60,000 nt of DNA from Takakia lepidozioides (Eukaryota; Streptophyta; Takakiopsida; Takakiales; Takakiaceae), in assembly GCA_030704615.1 (NCBI GenBank), contig CM060731.1, positions 46,192,001-46,252,000 of the forward strand. The letters are read 5' to 3'. The translations under genes were made by a program, and so were the position numbers. Position 1 is the first letter of the stretch. The number at the start of each line of letters is the position of its first letter. Under the pieces are notes generated by a model. That model was not told the origin of the DNA. It saw only the letters and a program-made list of their open reading frames with translations, and ran no database searches. This document shows positions 9,513 to 21,835 of the stretch, one piece after another.

Positions 9513-11400
9513 CCATGGCGCAGTTGCTGTGAAAGATGTTATTTTCTCCTCTCACTATTAAGGGGCCTGATTTGTGAGCTGCCGCTCCCAGGTGTTTCCC
9601 TATTCACAAAAAAAATAAAATGTAAAAGTTCGCCAGAAATAAAACCACTGCTCTCGCCATAAATATTGTTGTCATATCTATGGAACATATAAAAGACCTC
9701 CGAAGTATCGCTTGTAGAAGTCTCAAGCTAAGAAAAAGTATTGTGTAATAGCCAAGTTCCACGAGTTTCACAAAAGATACCACTGCGTATTCTCGTGCAA
9801 AAATTCGCACCGAATTGAAGTATGAGTGGCGTCGTTGCCCACGTCTCCATCTGTACCTGCCTTGTCACCGTCATCTCCAACCGAAGCCTTCGCCAGAGCG
9901 CCAGTGACAACCGATTCAGCATCCTCGAGAGTCGACACCCTTCCAAGAGTCACTTGTGAAGGATGGGTCGCTCATGTAAACCATTTTGAATACCGCGGTA
10001 TTGGCTATGCTTTCCCAGCTCGCGCTTCCTGATGCCGTCAAGCAAGGCTGAAGGATTCATCAAACACAACGCTTGCGAGGCATTCATGGCGCAAGCGTAT
10101 GTATTCAACTCCATCTCCACTATTCCGCTTCACCTCCCTGACAATCCCGATCGGCGTCGTTCTAAAGATGCTTGCAAGCGATTGGTTCAGGCATTTGGGG
10201 GCTCTAGGGGCTCTAGGGCTAGGAGTTTCTAAAGTTTGTCCTCAATCCTCTGAATGAATGCAATGCTGTGGCTTGTTGAACAGGTGCTTTTTGAGAAGAC
10301 CTCTTGCAGAGGTTCCTAGTTCCAGCAACTCCATGGAAGAAGATAGAATATTACTTGTATCACGATGTATAGCGGCCGGCATTTCGAGTAGCACCCATGT
10401 TGTGGTCATCTGTGTGGCTCTTCCAATTGCTATCCGATGGCTCCTCAATTTGGGGCCCAGCCAGATCTAATGGGGTTATGTTTGTGTTTTGCAGGTGAGA
10501 CTTTGACAGGGTCATTAATGTGTCTTATTTCAGTGGCTCTCATTGATGCCAACGACAACAAGGAGGAGACCCCTATCCTCATCAAAGTGAATTGAAACCA
10601 TCTTTGGGCTAAACTTGCTCAAACAGCTAGACACAGCCTTGAGCTCCTATGACTGAATACCTCAATGGTCAAACCGTGCTGGGTGATGATATTTCGAGAC
10701 TGGAGACCATAGTATGTGGTTTGGCATAGGAAATTGATTAATTGATTCCAAGTGTGAGGAGTCCCACTCTTCACATTTGGTCAAATAACAAGGTGGAAGC
10801 AGCCTCGAGGTGGTCATACCAAATTATTTTGCACCTTAGGTGGAACTGATGGTCGTTGTCACCGACCTCCCCAGTGAATTACGGCGAGCACCCACTGACT
10901 CTACTATTCTCAAGGTCAATGGATGGCTTAAGGTTACTACATCTGATGTTACATGGATGCTGAGAGGTGATGTATATCCCCCCAGCACTATCACTGATCT
11001 GTTCAGAGTGAAGACTGCATGGCAAACCTTGTTGTGATATGAGGAGGATTGAAAGAAAGATGTATATTATAGATGGGTTCAAAGAGGGCAGAAAATTGTC
11101 GGCAAAACATCCTTGGGCAAGGATTTTCTGCCATGAAAAAATTCAAATTTTTATTTTATGCTTCGGGCTGTATTTCACTCTGTTGCTCGGTGCACCCTGG
11201 CAGGGGAAAGTTCCAAGAGACAAAGACCATTCAGAATACACACAAAAGTTGAGTAGGGTTATATGACCAAGGAAAACAAAGGGATCACAAAGTGGAGCTC
11301 AGTATGGTTCTTATACTAAATTACAGTTCTGAATGTAACATACTTATTCAACCATTTTTGCCTGATGCTTGCTACTCAGTCAATGGACTAAACACTGATG
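9513..11400. other. No gene recognised
   Basis: Several short plus-strand open stretches (9826-10032, 10032-10232, 10258-10470, 10840-11037) are not linked by clear splice sites and resemble no known family. 10198-10216 holds a short GGGGCTCTA tandem repeat. The last part may include 3' UTR of the minus-strand P450. Confidence 0.35.
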
Positions 11401-11513
11401 ACCTGTAATTCATGAAGCTACAGACTGCAGTTCTTCCAAGCCTTCTCACCGGGAGTTAGTGGTGAATAGCGAGTTGTTCTTCAGCTTGATGCATGACATT
11501 GTAGGCGGATTAC

Positions 11514-14500
11514 TTACGATTGCAGTCGCTCCACAATGAGTGGCATCCCATAGTCGGGTCTGAGTGTAATCGTAGCATGCGGGGCATGACGGTAAGAAGG
11601 AGAGAGGTGAAAAGAGAATCGCTGTACCATCATAGCTAGCAGCACTTTGGCCTCCATTACTGCAAAGTTCTGGCCCACACAATTACGGGGCCCACTTGAG
11701 AAGGGCATGAATGCCCCTGCAATCTTGGATGCTTTGGATATTCCTCCAGCAAATCGCTCAGGGTTGAATTCAAGGGCGTCCTCACCCCACAGCTGTGGAT
11801 CGTGATGCATTTGCACTTGGTTGGTGATAATAGTAAGTCCTTTTGGGATGAGCAGATTGCCCAACCAAAGGTCTTTTGCAGCCTGCCGAGACAGATGTGG
11901 AACAGGAGGGTAAAGCCGCATAGATTCATTCAACACCATTCCAACCTGCAGACAACAGAGTCATGCTCATGTCAATTAAATAACAAGACTCCAGAACTCA
12001 AGCCTTCACGAGGATGCTAACAAACAGCCGAGTGCAATACTGTTGCTAATCCAGTTTCAGATTACCAATTGAATGCACTGATGACATTTGTGAAACAGTG
12101 TACACCAAAACAACAAATCAGTCCCTAGTCTTGTATACAATGTAGAGGGCAGCATAGAGAGAGGAAACCCTGATGGCTTGATAGGCGAAAGAGAATCTAG
12201 ACACTTGCTCAAGATGGTTTGATATTTGAGGCTCAGAACTCACAAGTTTCAGCTTGCCGAGATTCTGGCCATCAGGAGACGCGCCTTTGCAAACCTCCTG
12301 CACTTCTTTACGCAGACGATCCTGCCACTCGGGATATACCGACAGCAACATCAAAGTCCATGTCAGAGAAACCGCGGTGGTTTCATGGCCAGCGAAGAAG
12401 AAGGTCTTGCACTCATCTACCACCTGCTGGTTTGTGAGTCGGGCTTGTGTAGGATTGGCCTTGTGGTTGTCCTCACTTACAGACAACATTATACCTAGCA
12501 GATCATTTCCAAATGAGGCACTTTTTCCAAGAATCACAGAGTCACGCCGGGCTTGGATGATCTCTCTGAGACCCTTTGTGATCTCGTTTTGTGCTTTCCA
12601 CAGTGCTCGATTGTGTTGGACAGGAAAGAACCTGCAAATATACCCAAAGAACACTTCAAAACAAGTAGCTTGGCAAAGAGAGAGGTTACGATACTAAGCT
12701 TAAAATTGAATTGTCCTAACATGAGCAGAAGTAATCGCTTTTCAACTACTTTCTGGAACTTCTGATGGATAGCTTAAGACATAATTTGAAGATAATGGGT
12801 TCCATTTGGATTTCGACATTTATACGGAGAGACAGATGAGCATCATGCTTGAAGTGGTCTCGAGACATCACACGACGTCAAGGCCACTTTAATGCAAACC
12901 TCATCTGGCTTGTTTCTTCAGTCATGGGTAGCATCCACCCTCTGAGAGTAGGCCAACCACTCACCAAAGAAAAGCATACTGTCTTTTGTCAGACTCATCA
13001 CACCCATACATGCTGACTGCTCAATAGTTCCCAAAATTTCTTGCAGATGGCTGAAAGCTCTTGAGTAGAAAGCTCCTCTTGGGCCATGCATAAGAAAATT
13101 CATCCACTCATCTGTCGAATTCTCCTCCATGAATATCCATGTAAGTTAAGTAACAAGGTCTGACGGTGTTCTCTAATTTCCAAGTGTACTGAAAATAGAA
13201 GAGAAAGTGTAGGGACACACTTGAAGCCTGGGATCCATAAGTATCTTCCAGCTGTAGTAGCAAGCATCCCAATCTTGGCCTGCTTATCAAACAGCTCTTT
13301 TCCTTCCTTGTAGCAGGTTGTACCAAATGCCGTCCGAGCAATAATATCTGCTGTAACATTTGCAAGATGGCTGGATACATCAATCTCCACTTTGTTCAGC
13401 CCGGAATTGTTCACTAGTCTCTCCCACTCCTCCAACATCAGTGAAGTGCTTGTAACAAATTCCCCTGTCATGTCCTGCATAAAATCATATTGATTGAGAC
13501 ATTCTCTCAGCTTTATAATTTAGTAGGAACCACAACACACTCCACAAGTGAGAAGTGAGGGACACTTGGATGATCACTGCACAGGAGAAACACTTGGGTT
13601 GCTGGGAAACAGCAACGCCGGCTGTAGCGGTTTTATTGCATTGGACATAGCTCTGAGCTTGAATCTGGTGTCATTACTTCCAATCATTTGAAAGTCGTTC
13701 AATCATTACACCTAGTTCAGGAATCGCAGAAAGATCTTCTATGGGCCCTCAAGGTTTAAGGTGAAAAGCATGTTCTTTACAGTTACTGAATGCATGACTT
13801 TTCTAAATTTCCAGTTGTCAAACAAACTTCAGACAAGTTTATCTCAAAAGCCTGTACCTTCAGTTTGTCTGAGTGAAAAGCAGGGGCCACCACAAGTCTC
13901 TGATTAACCCAGTCCTCGCCTTGTGCCGTCACCAGCCCATTCCCTAAGAGAGACTGCAGAAATGAGACTGCTATATCTGGTTTCACGTAGGTAAGACGAT
14001 TGGCGTAGACTTGTTTGACCTGCTCCGGATCAGTGATTGTCATTCTTGCCTCTGGGCCCCAGAACCACACCACTGGTTGGCCTGCAAGGAATCCAAGATG
14101 CAATAGGGTCAAGTAACTGCATTTCTTTAACATCCACTGTGCAACACACTTCCCACCACTTGTAACCAGCCACCCTGGATGGAGCGCTGTTGCTTTTGCA
14201 ACTGGCTCCTTGGGACGTCCATCCGTGCTAAATTCCTTCCAAAGAGAAGGGAGTTGTAGAGGAAAAGTTTAGAAAGGTCACTGGGCTAGTTACTTCCATG
14301 TGTACTTCAATTATCCTCACTCTTTGTAGTTCATTGACTGATACCAACAGGGTTACTTTGTCTTTGTGCCTGCTTTTGAATACCAGTACAGTTGTGAGGG
14401 TGAGGGGAAAAGGAGGCAGAGATGATCTTGCTTGCTTTCTTGGGCCATAAGGATTCTACCGCAGGACTGAGTCTGTGGACAACAGGAAAGGAGGGTAGTG

Positions 14501-14861
14501 AGTGCCCGGCAGAGTCTAAGAATCGAGCGAACCTCAACTTACCGTTGTATAATTTCCGCAGCTTGGAGAACATTGCATTTGTGCGCCACATTATATCGTG
14601 GTTTGTTGGTCCATCAACATCACGAGAATTTGCCTCCTTATCCAGCTTTTGGAACTCCAAGAAATCGCCTAAGACTGGACGGAATGGTGTGCTCTTAATA
14701 CCTTGCTTCTCCATCGCCCATTTAATCTTTAAAGGTCTCAGAAGCATGTACCTCACAAATTTGGTTAGGAGTGAGGTTACCGTTACTGCCACCAGAGCAA
14801 CTACTAATTGGCCCCATCCAAAAGCGCCAGTCTGTCGAAATTGAACCAGCTCAGGCTCCAT
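11514..14861 (-). CDS. Cytochrome P450, CYP72-clan-like, five exons
   Basis: Exons are 14861-14543, 14081-13858, 13474-13221, 12631-12244 and 11945-11514. All have GT/AG borders and consistent phases, giving about 538 residues, normal for a plant microsomal P450. The ATG at 14861 precedes a Gln-rich lead and a membrane anchor (GQLVVALVAVTVTSLLTKFV). Also seen are LLGNGLVTAQGEDW (C-helix W), FFFAGHETT (I-helix, O2 activation), NESMRLYPPV (K-helix ExxR), FNPERFA and FSSGPRNCVGQNF with the heme-ligand Cys. Such enzymes sit in the ER membrane and hydroxylate small molecules using electrons from P450 reductase. Motif wording points to the CYP72 clan, whose plant members act on hormones and terpenoids; the substrate cannot be read from the sequence. 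No stop or frameshift is seen, so it is probably functional. Confidence 0.92.
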
Positions 14862-15582
14862 TGACGAAGAGGGAGATACTCGTGAACTACGAAGAGGATG
14901 ATTCACCAAGCTGTAGCGGAGATTAGACCAGTACTGAACCTCTAGAAAGCAGGCACTACGATGTCAAACCTTTCAAAATGCGACAGATAAATCTGATGCC
15001 CATGAAGAATCTGCAATTCTTGGCAAAAATCTTCCCATGAAATCGAGAAGCTTATCCAAATGTGGATTCTGCATCTCCTCAGCTCATAGATAAGTTCTAG
15101 GTGACGTGGTTGCCACGACTTAGACTGGACGAGAAATTTCCGTCTACAATGCCTCACAATTGCCTATGCACATAGCCGACACCACATGGTCATGAAACAG
15201 AGTTGAAATTGAAAGCAAGATCCGTCACCCTCTGCTCAGCTTGTAAGTACTTACATGGAAGGACGCTCTTGATTCATCTCTCGCAACACAAGCAGGGCCC
15301 ACAAATCCACTGTGGACATAGCCATGTTTAGTACCCAACTGAAATTCCTCGCCCACGCCATCAGCGGTTTTGGCGCTCAAATCTTTGATCATCTACGACT
15401 TGGCCAACTTCCATGTCCCTGGCCACGTTACCCAAAGTTAGCCGACGTCTGGCGGACTGGTGGCATGGGTGGTTGCTTTCGTGTAGGGTAAGGAACCGGG
15501 GCGCGGGGGTTCACCAGTTTTCGCCCCCTAATAAGACTCTGGGCGCACGTCAGGTCCAACGAGTGAGGATTCACCAATATAA
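14862..15582. promoter_or_regulatory. Upstream region of the P450 gene
   Basis: This is the 0.7 kb 5' of the P450 start on the minus strand, so it should hold its 5' UTR and promoter. I see no clear TATA box at a convincing distance. The minus-strand open stretch at 15157-14942 resembles no family. The limit on the far side is the Harbinger-like MITE at 15583. Confidence 0.4.
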
Positions 15583-15967
15583 GGGCTGCTTTACACTAGG
15601 GCCGGGCCCAAGCCCAGGAAATCCTGGGCCCAATTTCTACCACTCTTGGGCTGGTCTTGGGCCAACTTCAATAGTCGTGATCGCACAAAAATAGTCTATT
15701 TTAATACCAAACTTCTTGAGCTTCTTGGGCCCAAGAGCCGAGAGTTGGGTCTCCATTCTAGGAGGGTTTCTTTTTCTTGGTCCGGCCCAAGAAGTTGGCG
15801 CCAAGACTTGTGTCATGTAGGTGCTATGTAGGCAAATGACCCACTTCCATTTTCTTGGGCTCAGGCCGTAGTGTAAAGCCGTTGGCCCAATTTTCAGGCC
15901 TCCGCCAATGGGAATGCTCCATTCTCACTTGGTCTTGGGCTTGGGCCCTAGTGTAAAGCGGCCCTAA
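15580..15967. mobile_element. PIF/Harbinger-like (Tourist-type) MITE
   Basis: The element spans 15583-15964 (382 bp). The left end GGGCTGCTTTACACTAGGGC matches the inverse of the right end GGGCCGCTTTACACTAGGGC with one difference. Both flanks are TAA (15580-15582, 15965-15967), the 3-bp TWA target site used by PIF/Harbinger elements. The interior is rich in CTTGGGCC and its inverse and has no coding frame, so it is a non-autonomous element. Confidence 0.8.
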
Positions 15968-16440
15968 GCCCACGCAAAGAACAAGGGAAATATTTGAAGC
16001 GTTGTTTATGGGTTCGAAAGCAATTGGGCAATAGGTCTGCCTCACTATCCAAGGCCTGGACCAATTGAGCCGGTCACTTGGCAAAGGGTGGGTCCCGCAA
16101 GAAAGAGTGTGGCGGGTCAAGCAATGTGCATGAAGGTGACCGAGCGATTACTCTTATCGGCCATGAACTCTAGTGCCAAAATTCTCGGATATTGTGCACA
16201 TCGATATCTGGGCACCGGCGAAAATTAACACATGGAAGCACGGTGTCATTTTTGTCCTGCAAATGGAAGTTGGCCCTCCTAGAAACGCTAAAACAAGTAG
16301 ACAACAACAGCACAACGACATTAATTGCACGGACCCCATGTTGCGTGAAGGTAAGGAAGAACATCAATTTCAGGTCAGCACTCAAAGTTACCCACAATGC
16401 ACATTCAGAATATATATAGAGACGCCTCCCCAAGGGAGCG
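15968..16440. other. No gene recognised
   Basis: Open frames on both strands overlap one another and have no family resemblance. No repeat or RNA gene is visible. Confidence 0.35.
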
Positions 16441-16444
16441 AAAA

Positions 16445-16692
16445 GTATGGTGTCTCTTCACCACAAGGGCTACTGCCTTCTAGCTGAAAGGTGGACAAAG
16501 AGAAAGATATGACTCTGCCGGTGCCAACGTAACTAAGAGCCACTTCACCTTGCGGCTACTGCCCCTTTCGGGGGTGGGCCCTATTCAAAAGGTGGACACC
16601 TTCATGACACACCAAGACCGTGGTTTGAACCCACAACCACATGCAACGTGGTATGTGCCCCTTACCACTAGGCTACATGCTGGTTGTCGCAC
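16445..16692 (-). mobile_element. tRNA-derived SINE, minus strand
   Basis: Read on the minus strand from 16692, the element begins AGCATGTAGCCTAGTGGTAA (A-box-like) and has GTGGGTTCAAACCACGG (B box) some 55 bp later. A body follows with CACCCCCGAAAGGGG and GTGAAGTGGCTCTTAGTTAC. Internal pol III promoter boxes plus an unrelated body define a tRNA-derived SINE. A second copy of the body lies at 26934-27015 on the plus strand, which supports a real family. I see no poly-A tail or clear target duplication. Confidence 0.7.
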
Positions 16693-16699
16693 TTTCAGA

Positions 16700-18060
16700 A
16701 CACTCTACCGGACCACTTCTCTCATCGAGGTAAGGGATATAAACTTTGAGCCACCGTCATTGGGGAGTTCGCACAAGTCACAGTCAGCGATCTTTGAACT
16801 AAGCTTCACATGGAGATAACGAAAATCCTGCAAAGCCTTATTTCCAAGCACACCACCTGATCGCACACAGGGACTACCTACCAGTGTACACATGTATAAT
16901 AGTTTACATTGTGGAATCCGATTATTTGCTACTCCAGACTCACCCTCACATTTATGGATCACAATATGTAGAGCAGTTTCATTCAAGGGGAATCTGTTGA
17001 AGGCCCCAGAAAAAAAAGATAAAGGGTTCGACGAATGAGGTGGCACGGAGAGGTGTGTGGGTAGGGATAATTTAGCTTGTGAGGTCTCAAGCAACCAGAA
17101 AGAATGGAGCAGATGGCTAGATATCGGGTGTAGTCGGTGATTGACTAGTTGACTTTCTAGATAGTTATAATTTCTAGATAGTTATGTAGGTAGGTATAGT
17201 GAATTGGTATAGCCATCTTCACTAGTTGAATTTCTAGATAGTTCTACTACTGTATAGCAAATTGATCTATGTATAGCATGTTATCTGTGTAGCCATGCAC
17301 ATTTCTTTCTGTATAACCAGCTTCAATTCTCCAGCAGGTTCAGTGGCAGTTTACTTTAATTCTGATTTCTGGAACTCTGGCTAGACTCAGCTATGTGATT
17401 AATGAAACCACAGTTTCACAAGAGCCTCTTGGGAGAATAGAGATTGCAGTTGCTATAAGATATGTAGAACCATCAATGTTGTCGCAACAAGTTCGGGGAT
17501 GGCAGACATGATGGATGTTATTATAACATGAAGAAACAGGGTTGTGGCTGGCTGGGCACCCAAATTTGCAGGGGTGTTGTTGCTCGGGGGACCCACCAGC
17601 TGGGGGCACTCCAAACGTTATTTGTCCTTCACCCCTCGCGGTTATTGTTCCACATGGCCCATGTCTCGGCCTGTTGGGGGGGGGGTTCCGTCGGCCCGCA
17701 CGCGGTTCAATATATAATAATAATATTTGACGCCTCCCGAAGTCCCGTGGTCCATATATACCAGTGTTGTACTGGAATCGGTGTTCAATCCGGGTATCAC
17801 TAATGGGTATCAACCTAGTATCGCAGAACCTACCAGTCGAGTAGGTGGTGGCGGCAATACCTAGGTTCGACCCAAGTCACCCTAATATCACTCTAGGCTC
17901 TACCATGTTGATAATGAGAACTGACACCTTGCATTTTTCTTGCAATACCAGTATTGAGACACATATTGGCCCAAAAAAATTAGTGAATCCTAGGTAGGGT
18001 TCATGGACGCTAAACTGTGAGCGGTGTATTTCCGCGGATTACTGCATAACGACCCTATAT
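16700..18060. other. No gene recognised; small repeats
   Basis: TTTCTAGATAGTT occurs three times between 17154 and 17240. A run of ten G lies near 17680. Near 17762, CAGTGTTGTACTG resembles the inverse of CAGTACAACACTG at 26574, possibly ends of related decayed hAT elements. The open stretches at 17391-17813 on both strands resemble no known family. Confidence 0.35.
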
Positions 18061-18065
18061 CCGAG

Positions 18066-18318
18066 GATGCCAAAAAATGACAATATGAGGGTCATTGTCC
18101 CTGTTTTGTAAAAACAAATATTAAATAAGTTAAATTAAAACAACACTGTTGTCTGGTGCATACGAAATATGAGGGCCTGTCCCCTGTTTCGAATATATAT
18201 ATATATATATATAATTAAAATAAATTTTGAAAAATAATTGTTGTAAAGAAAAACAATGTTATCTGGTATGCACCGGCGCATACGAAATATGAGAGCCACT
18301 GTCCCCTGTTTTGTTGAA
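18066..18318. repeat. Three diverged units of the palindrome-core satellite
   Basis: Cores near 18080, 18146 and 18254 share the CATACGAAATATGAGGGCC and CTGTCCCCTGTTTTG blocks of the 24-25 kb array. The last unit keeps a near-palindrome TATGCACCGGCGCATA. A (TA)n tract lies at about 18193-18213. Confidence 0.75.
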
Positions 18319-19302
18319 GTAATAATAATAATGGCCTCGTCGGCGCTCCGCGGTTTGCGGTGAGTACGACGGGGGACTTAGCCGATTCTCCCTGAACTTT
18401 GAGCTTCTGTGATTTCATCACCGAGCGTGATCTCCTCTCTGGTTCACTCCTATGTTGAAAGGCAATGATAGACTTTCAAAGGAAAATTCCAATGCTCTCA
18501 GGCCCTGTGCTTTCCAACGGACAAAGATGAAGCAAGGTTCATGACAATACATCTCGTTCATCTATCTCCCCAGGATCTCCCATCTTTCTTCTTTCATTCC
18601 TCTTTCTGTTACTAGCAAGCATGGCTCCTCATGGAAAATATCTTCATTCATAAGCTCTAGAAACATCATTCTCCTCCCTCTCACCACCTCGGCTCTGTTT
18701 ATGAGCCGTCACGTCAACTTCGGCGTAGCCACCTCTCTGGTATGTCCCCCCTAGGAACTAAAGTCCTTGTCACAAAATGGTGGCTACTTACTCTCTGCAA
18801 AGTCTCTGCAAAGCCTCCACAAAGGCAGAATCTCTTTATGAACTGTGACAGAAGAGCGATAAATGGAGGATATTGGGCCGCCCTTCACCCTTACGTCCTC
18901 TATTAACAGGGAAGTATCACTGCCCTATCATAGATCAATCTGCGTTGTGGCGATTCTTGTTTATACTGTAACAAGGTCTGGTTTCGAGCTCAAATGTGCA
19001 GGCAACCGGCATCTTAGTTTGTCAAGATTACATCACTGCAACTGCTTCATTCCCACCCCCCTGCAATTCCACCTCCTCTTTCTCCTATCCTCTCTCTTCA
19101 GTGCCCGCGATGGCCTCTCACTTCAGTGCCCGCGGTGACCACTAACCCCACAATTTCCCTTTCTCAAAACAACTCTCTCCTCCCCTTTTCTAGTCTCAGC
19201 TGATTCATCTCAAACTTGCATTCACTGAAGCAGCTATTCATTCCATTTCTTGGATAATCAACGCTCTACCCTATCCTTCGTTGGGAAGACACTGTTCTTC
19301 AC
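18319..19302. other. LINE 5' flank, no gene recognised
   Basis: This pyrimidine-rich region upstream of the LINE ORF1 may be its 5' UTR. A plus-strand open stretch at 18863-19138 has no recognisable domain. Confidence 0.35.
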
Positions 19303-20598
19303 ATGAAGAAGGAGCAGCCAATTCTGACCCTCAACAAGGCCAAATTACAAGCGCAAACTGAGAAGCTAACCAAAACAGGCATACTGCTATACTTTCTTGG
19401 AAAACCGTGGCACGGAGGTCGATTAGACGATGGGTCATCGAACATCTGGGAGAGAAAGGTGGCACATCATTTCAGCCTCTCCATGGGGCGAGGTTTCTAT
19501 GCGATCCTCTTTTCCTCGTCCACTGATGCAGACAAGGCACTCCGCTTCAACACCCAGCAGTCCTCAACAAGAGTGTATATCTTCCCTTGGACACATGATT
19601 GGGGCCACAAAAAGGGCATTTTGTGGAGACCTAGGGTGATAGCAATCCCCTTCCTCCCACCCACTTATCTCACTTCGTTGCCTGAGATTGGTGCCAGCTT
19701 TGGCACATTCATAGGAGCTATAAACATGTTTGAGCCGGTGCAAGACACAGTCTTAAGTGTTGACACTGAGGTGACAAATTATGAATCCAACTCAGACAGT
19801 GGAGTCCCTAAGATCATAGTGCTCATGCCAGAGAATGCGCCAATTGGAACCTCCATTAAGCTGCCAACACTGGACGACTCATTCATTGTGGTAGCAGTGA
19901 AAGAGGAGGTCATTTCCATTATCTGTTTCCAATGCAATGCTGAAGGTCACATCAAGGCAGACTGCCCCATTGGCAAAGGCACCAAGAGAGATGAGGGATC
20001 CTCTCAACCATTAGAGGACCTTTCTAAAGAAGGGCAGAGCTCACGAGACCAGGAAACAAACGCAAAGGTGGCAAGTGGGCTAGCCATGGACATGATGAGG
20101 ATTCCCACCTCAAAAAAAAGGAAGAGAAACATAGATCACCAAGAGACAAACCTCCCAAAAAGACCTACGGGCTCTGGCTTCTTCCCTGTCAGAATCATGG
20201 AGGCTTGGGGCTCTTTCCTCTTATTAGAAATGGACCTGCAGCAACTGGACACTACCAGCCTGACAATCTTTTTTTTTGGAGTTACACTCCTTCAAAATGA
20301 AGCCGCTGTCTGGCTGGGCCACCAGTTTCCGCCAGTTTTCTACCTACATAGTTTTATTAACCCTTCAAATAGGCGTTTCCGCTATCATATCCATGACTAC
20401 TACGTCTACGAAGCACTCTTCAGCCACCATCGCTACCTCCCATCTCACTCTCTTCTCTCAGCAGCTTGCCCTCTTTACCCACCTCTTTGTTTGCTACCAT
20501 GGCCTTCGCCTCATCATGCTGCTCAAATGAAACCAGTTTTGGAAAGTTTCACAATATATATGCTTTCTGGTGTATCACAATACAAAAAGAGGTCATAG
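19303..20598 (+). CDS. LINE ORF1-like protein with CCHC zinc knuckle
   Basis: The frame opens at ATG 19303 and runs 431 codons. The N-terminal 200 residues (WERKVAHHFSLSMGRGFYAI, VYIFPWTHDWGHKKG) resemble the DUF4283-type RNA-binding region of plant L1 LINE ORF1 proteins. It is followed at about residue 205 by one CCHC knuckle, CFQCNAEGHIKADC, and a basic, Ser-rich linker with KKRKRN. Such proteins bind LINE RNA and form the ribonucleoprotein for retrotransposition. After about residue 310 the sequence loses ORF1 character, and a T9 run near 20270 suggests a fusion or frameshift. No ORF2 with reverse transcriptase follows, so the LINE is incomplete. Confidence 0.65.
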   Translation: MKKEQPILTLNKAKLQAQTEKLTKTGILLYFLGKPWHGGRLDDGSSNIWERKVAHHFSLSMGRGFYAILFSSSTDADKALRFNTQQSSTRVYIFPWTHDWGHKKGILWRPRVIAIPFLPPTYLTSLPEIGASFGTFIGAINMFEPVQDTVLSVDTEVTNYESNSDSGVPKIIVLMPENAPIGTSIKLPTLDDSFIVVAVKEEVISIICFQCNAEGHIKADCPIGKGTKRDEGSSQPLEDLSKEGQSSRDQETNAKVASGLAMDMMRIPTSKKRKRNIDHQETNLPKRPTGSGFFPVRIMEAWGSFLLLEMDLQQLDTTSLTIFFFGVTLLQNEAAVWLGHQFPPVFYLHSFINPSNRRFRYHIHDYYVYEALFSHHRYLPSHSLLSAACPLYPPLCLLPWPSPHHAAQMKPVLESFTIYMLSGVSQYKKRS

Positions 20599-21177
20599 CT
20601 TTGTCTGCTCTTTGCTATTCGCTAACAGGCTCCAAGCGGACGACCAGATGAAGAAAATGACACTATTCCCTCAAGTACTCCTACAGCTACGATCGCACGG
20701 GTCGACACAAAGTTCACAATAACCCCGAAGACCTAGTATGTCTACACAGACACGCTCAAGCGGCAGTATTCCAAGGCCACCGAGAACATGACTCGACCCA
20801 ATTGCTATGGTAACATACAATCAGCGACCTTGTTGCTATCCCTGCTTTTTTTTGTCCCCCTCCTTCGAGCTCCTCCATGCTCTGTCGACTCACTGGGACC
20901 AGCAAAAGGCGCCGATGGAGCACATCTTCCCGATCACCGATCACCCAGAGTCTTTCCCTCAGCACTGCCTTTTGGACGCATCTAACTCACATGTCTCATA
21001 TACACAAAAGCAACCCCCGGAGGGCACTTGACGGGCTACCACATCTCGTGAAGTATCCCCAACCCGAGAGTTCATCAGGAAAACTCGCAGCTGCCGAAAT
21101 AGAACGACCCTACGCACGCAACAGCAAATAGTTCACCTTGGCTTCGACGCCGTGGAGCTAGCAACCAATTTAAATCT
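20599..21177. other. 3' flank of the LINE ORF1, no gene recognised
   Basis: Short overlapping open stretches are present at 20788-21131, with no family resemblance. No endonuclease or reverse transcriptase motif was found here. Confidence 0.35.
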
Positions 21178-21290
21178 ACCAAGTAATACCAACCTATCTA
21201 TCAAACAATATAAATCTACCAAACAATACCAACCTACCTATCAAACAATACAAACCTATCAAATAGTACCTACTAACCTACCTACATTTC
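21178..21290. repeat. About 40-bp tandem minisatellite
   Basis: Units start at 21178, 21218 and 21258 (the last partial). Each has ACCAA-AATACCAACCTA followed by CTATCAAACAATA. The first two are 40 bp with few differences. Confidence 0.75.
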
Positions 21291-21449
21291 ACCAGTATAA
21301 GAGGCTTATGTCTCCAATTTGAGTTCATGGATTCCTGTAGCGGTTGGACCTCTCAAACTCATAGAGTTTCAACAAAACGTGGGCAACATAACTCAAGGTA
21401 TGTTTCTAATAACACTTCTACATATGTTATCTACAAGTAGAAGATGAGG

Positions 21450-21835
21450 GGGGTACCGTACACAATACCCCTATATTCCTTGACGTCGATATCTTTCTAT
21501 CAACTTATTTTTTCTCATTTTCAAGGAAAAGATGAGGATGTAGCGTACGCAACACCCTAATGAACATAATGAAATATCTTACATTTCGTGAATATGTCCA
21601 AACCTTAAACCCTAAACCCTAAAGAGGTGGTTGCGTACGCAACACCCGCTTAGTCAACATGTACTCTTATTAATTTTTCATTTGACTAGGGGTGTTGCGC
21701 ATGCTACACCCATATATTCGACGATGCTCTTTCTTCCCTTTTTATATTCTCATTATTGCAATAAGATACAACGACATAACACAAAACAAAATAAAATCCA
21801 CAATGCAAACTACAGGCTGTTGCGTACGCAACACA
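21450..21835. repeat. Repeat cluster around the palindrome GTTGCGTACGCAAC
   Basis: The 14-bp perfect palindrome or variants occur near 21456 (weak), 21542, 21630, 21693 (weak) and 21819, mostly followed by ACACCC or ACACAC. Spacing is irregular, about 60-125 bp. A CCCTAAACCCTAAA telomere-like run lies at about 21609-21623. The last copy abuts the start of the Ty3/gypsy fragment. Confidence 0.65.

Noticed and set aside
12226-12697. Plus-strand open frames of up to 147 codons across P450 exon 4
   Set aside because: They are antisense shadows of the P450, whose heme and I-helix motifs are on the minus strand.
14862-14909. Upstream extension of the P450 start to 14909
   Set aside because: The codon there is TTG, not ATG; the first ATG in frame is at 14861, directly before the membrane anchor.
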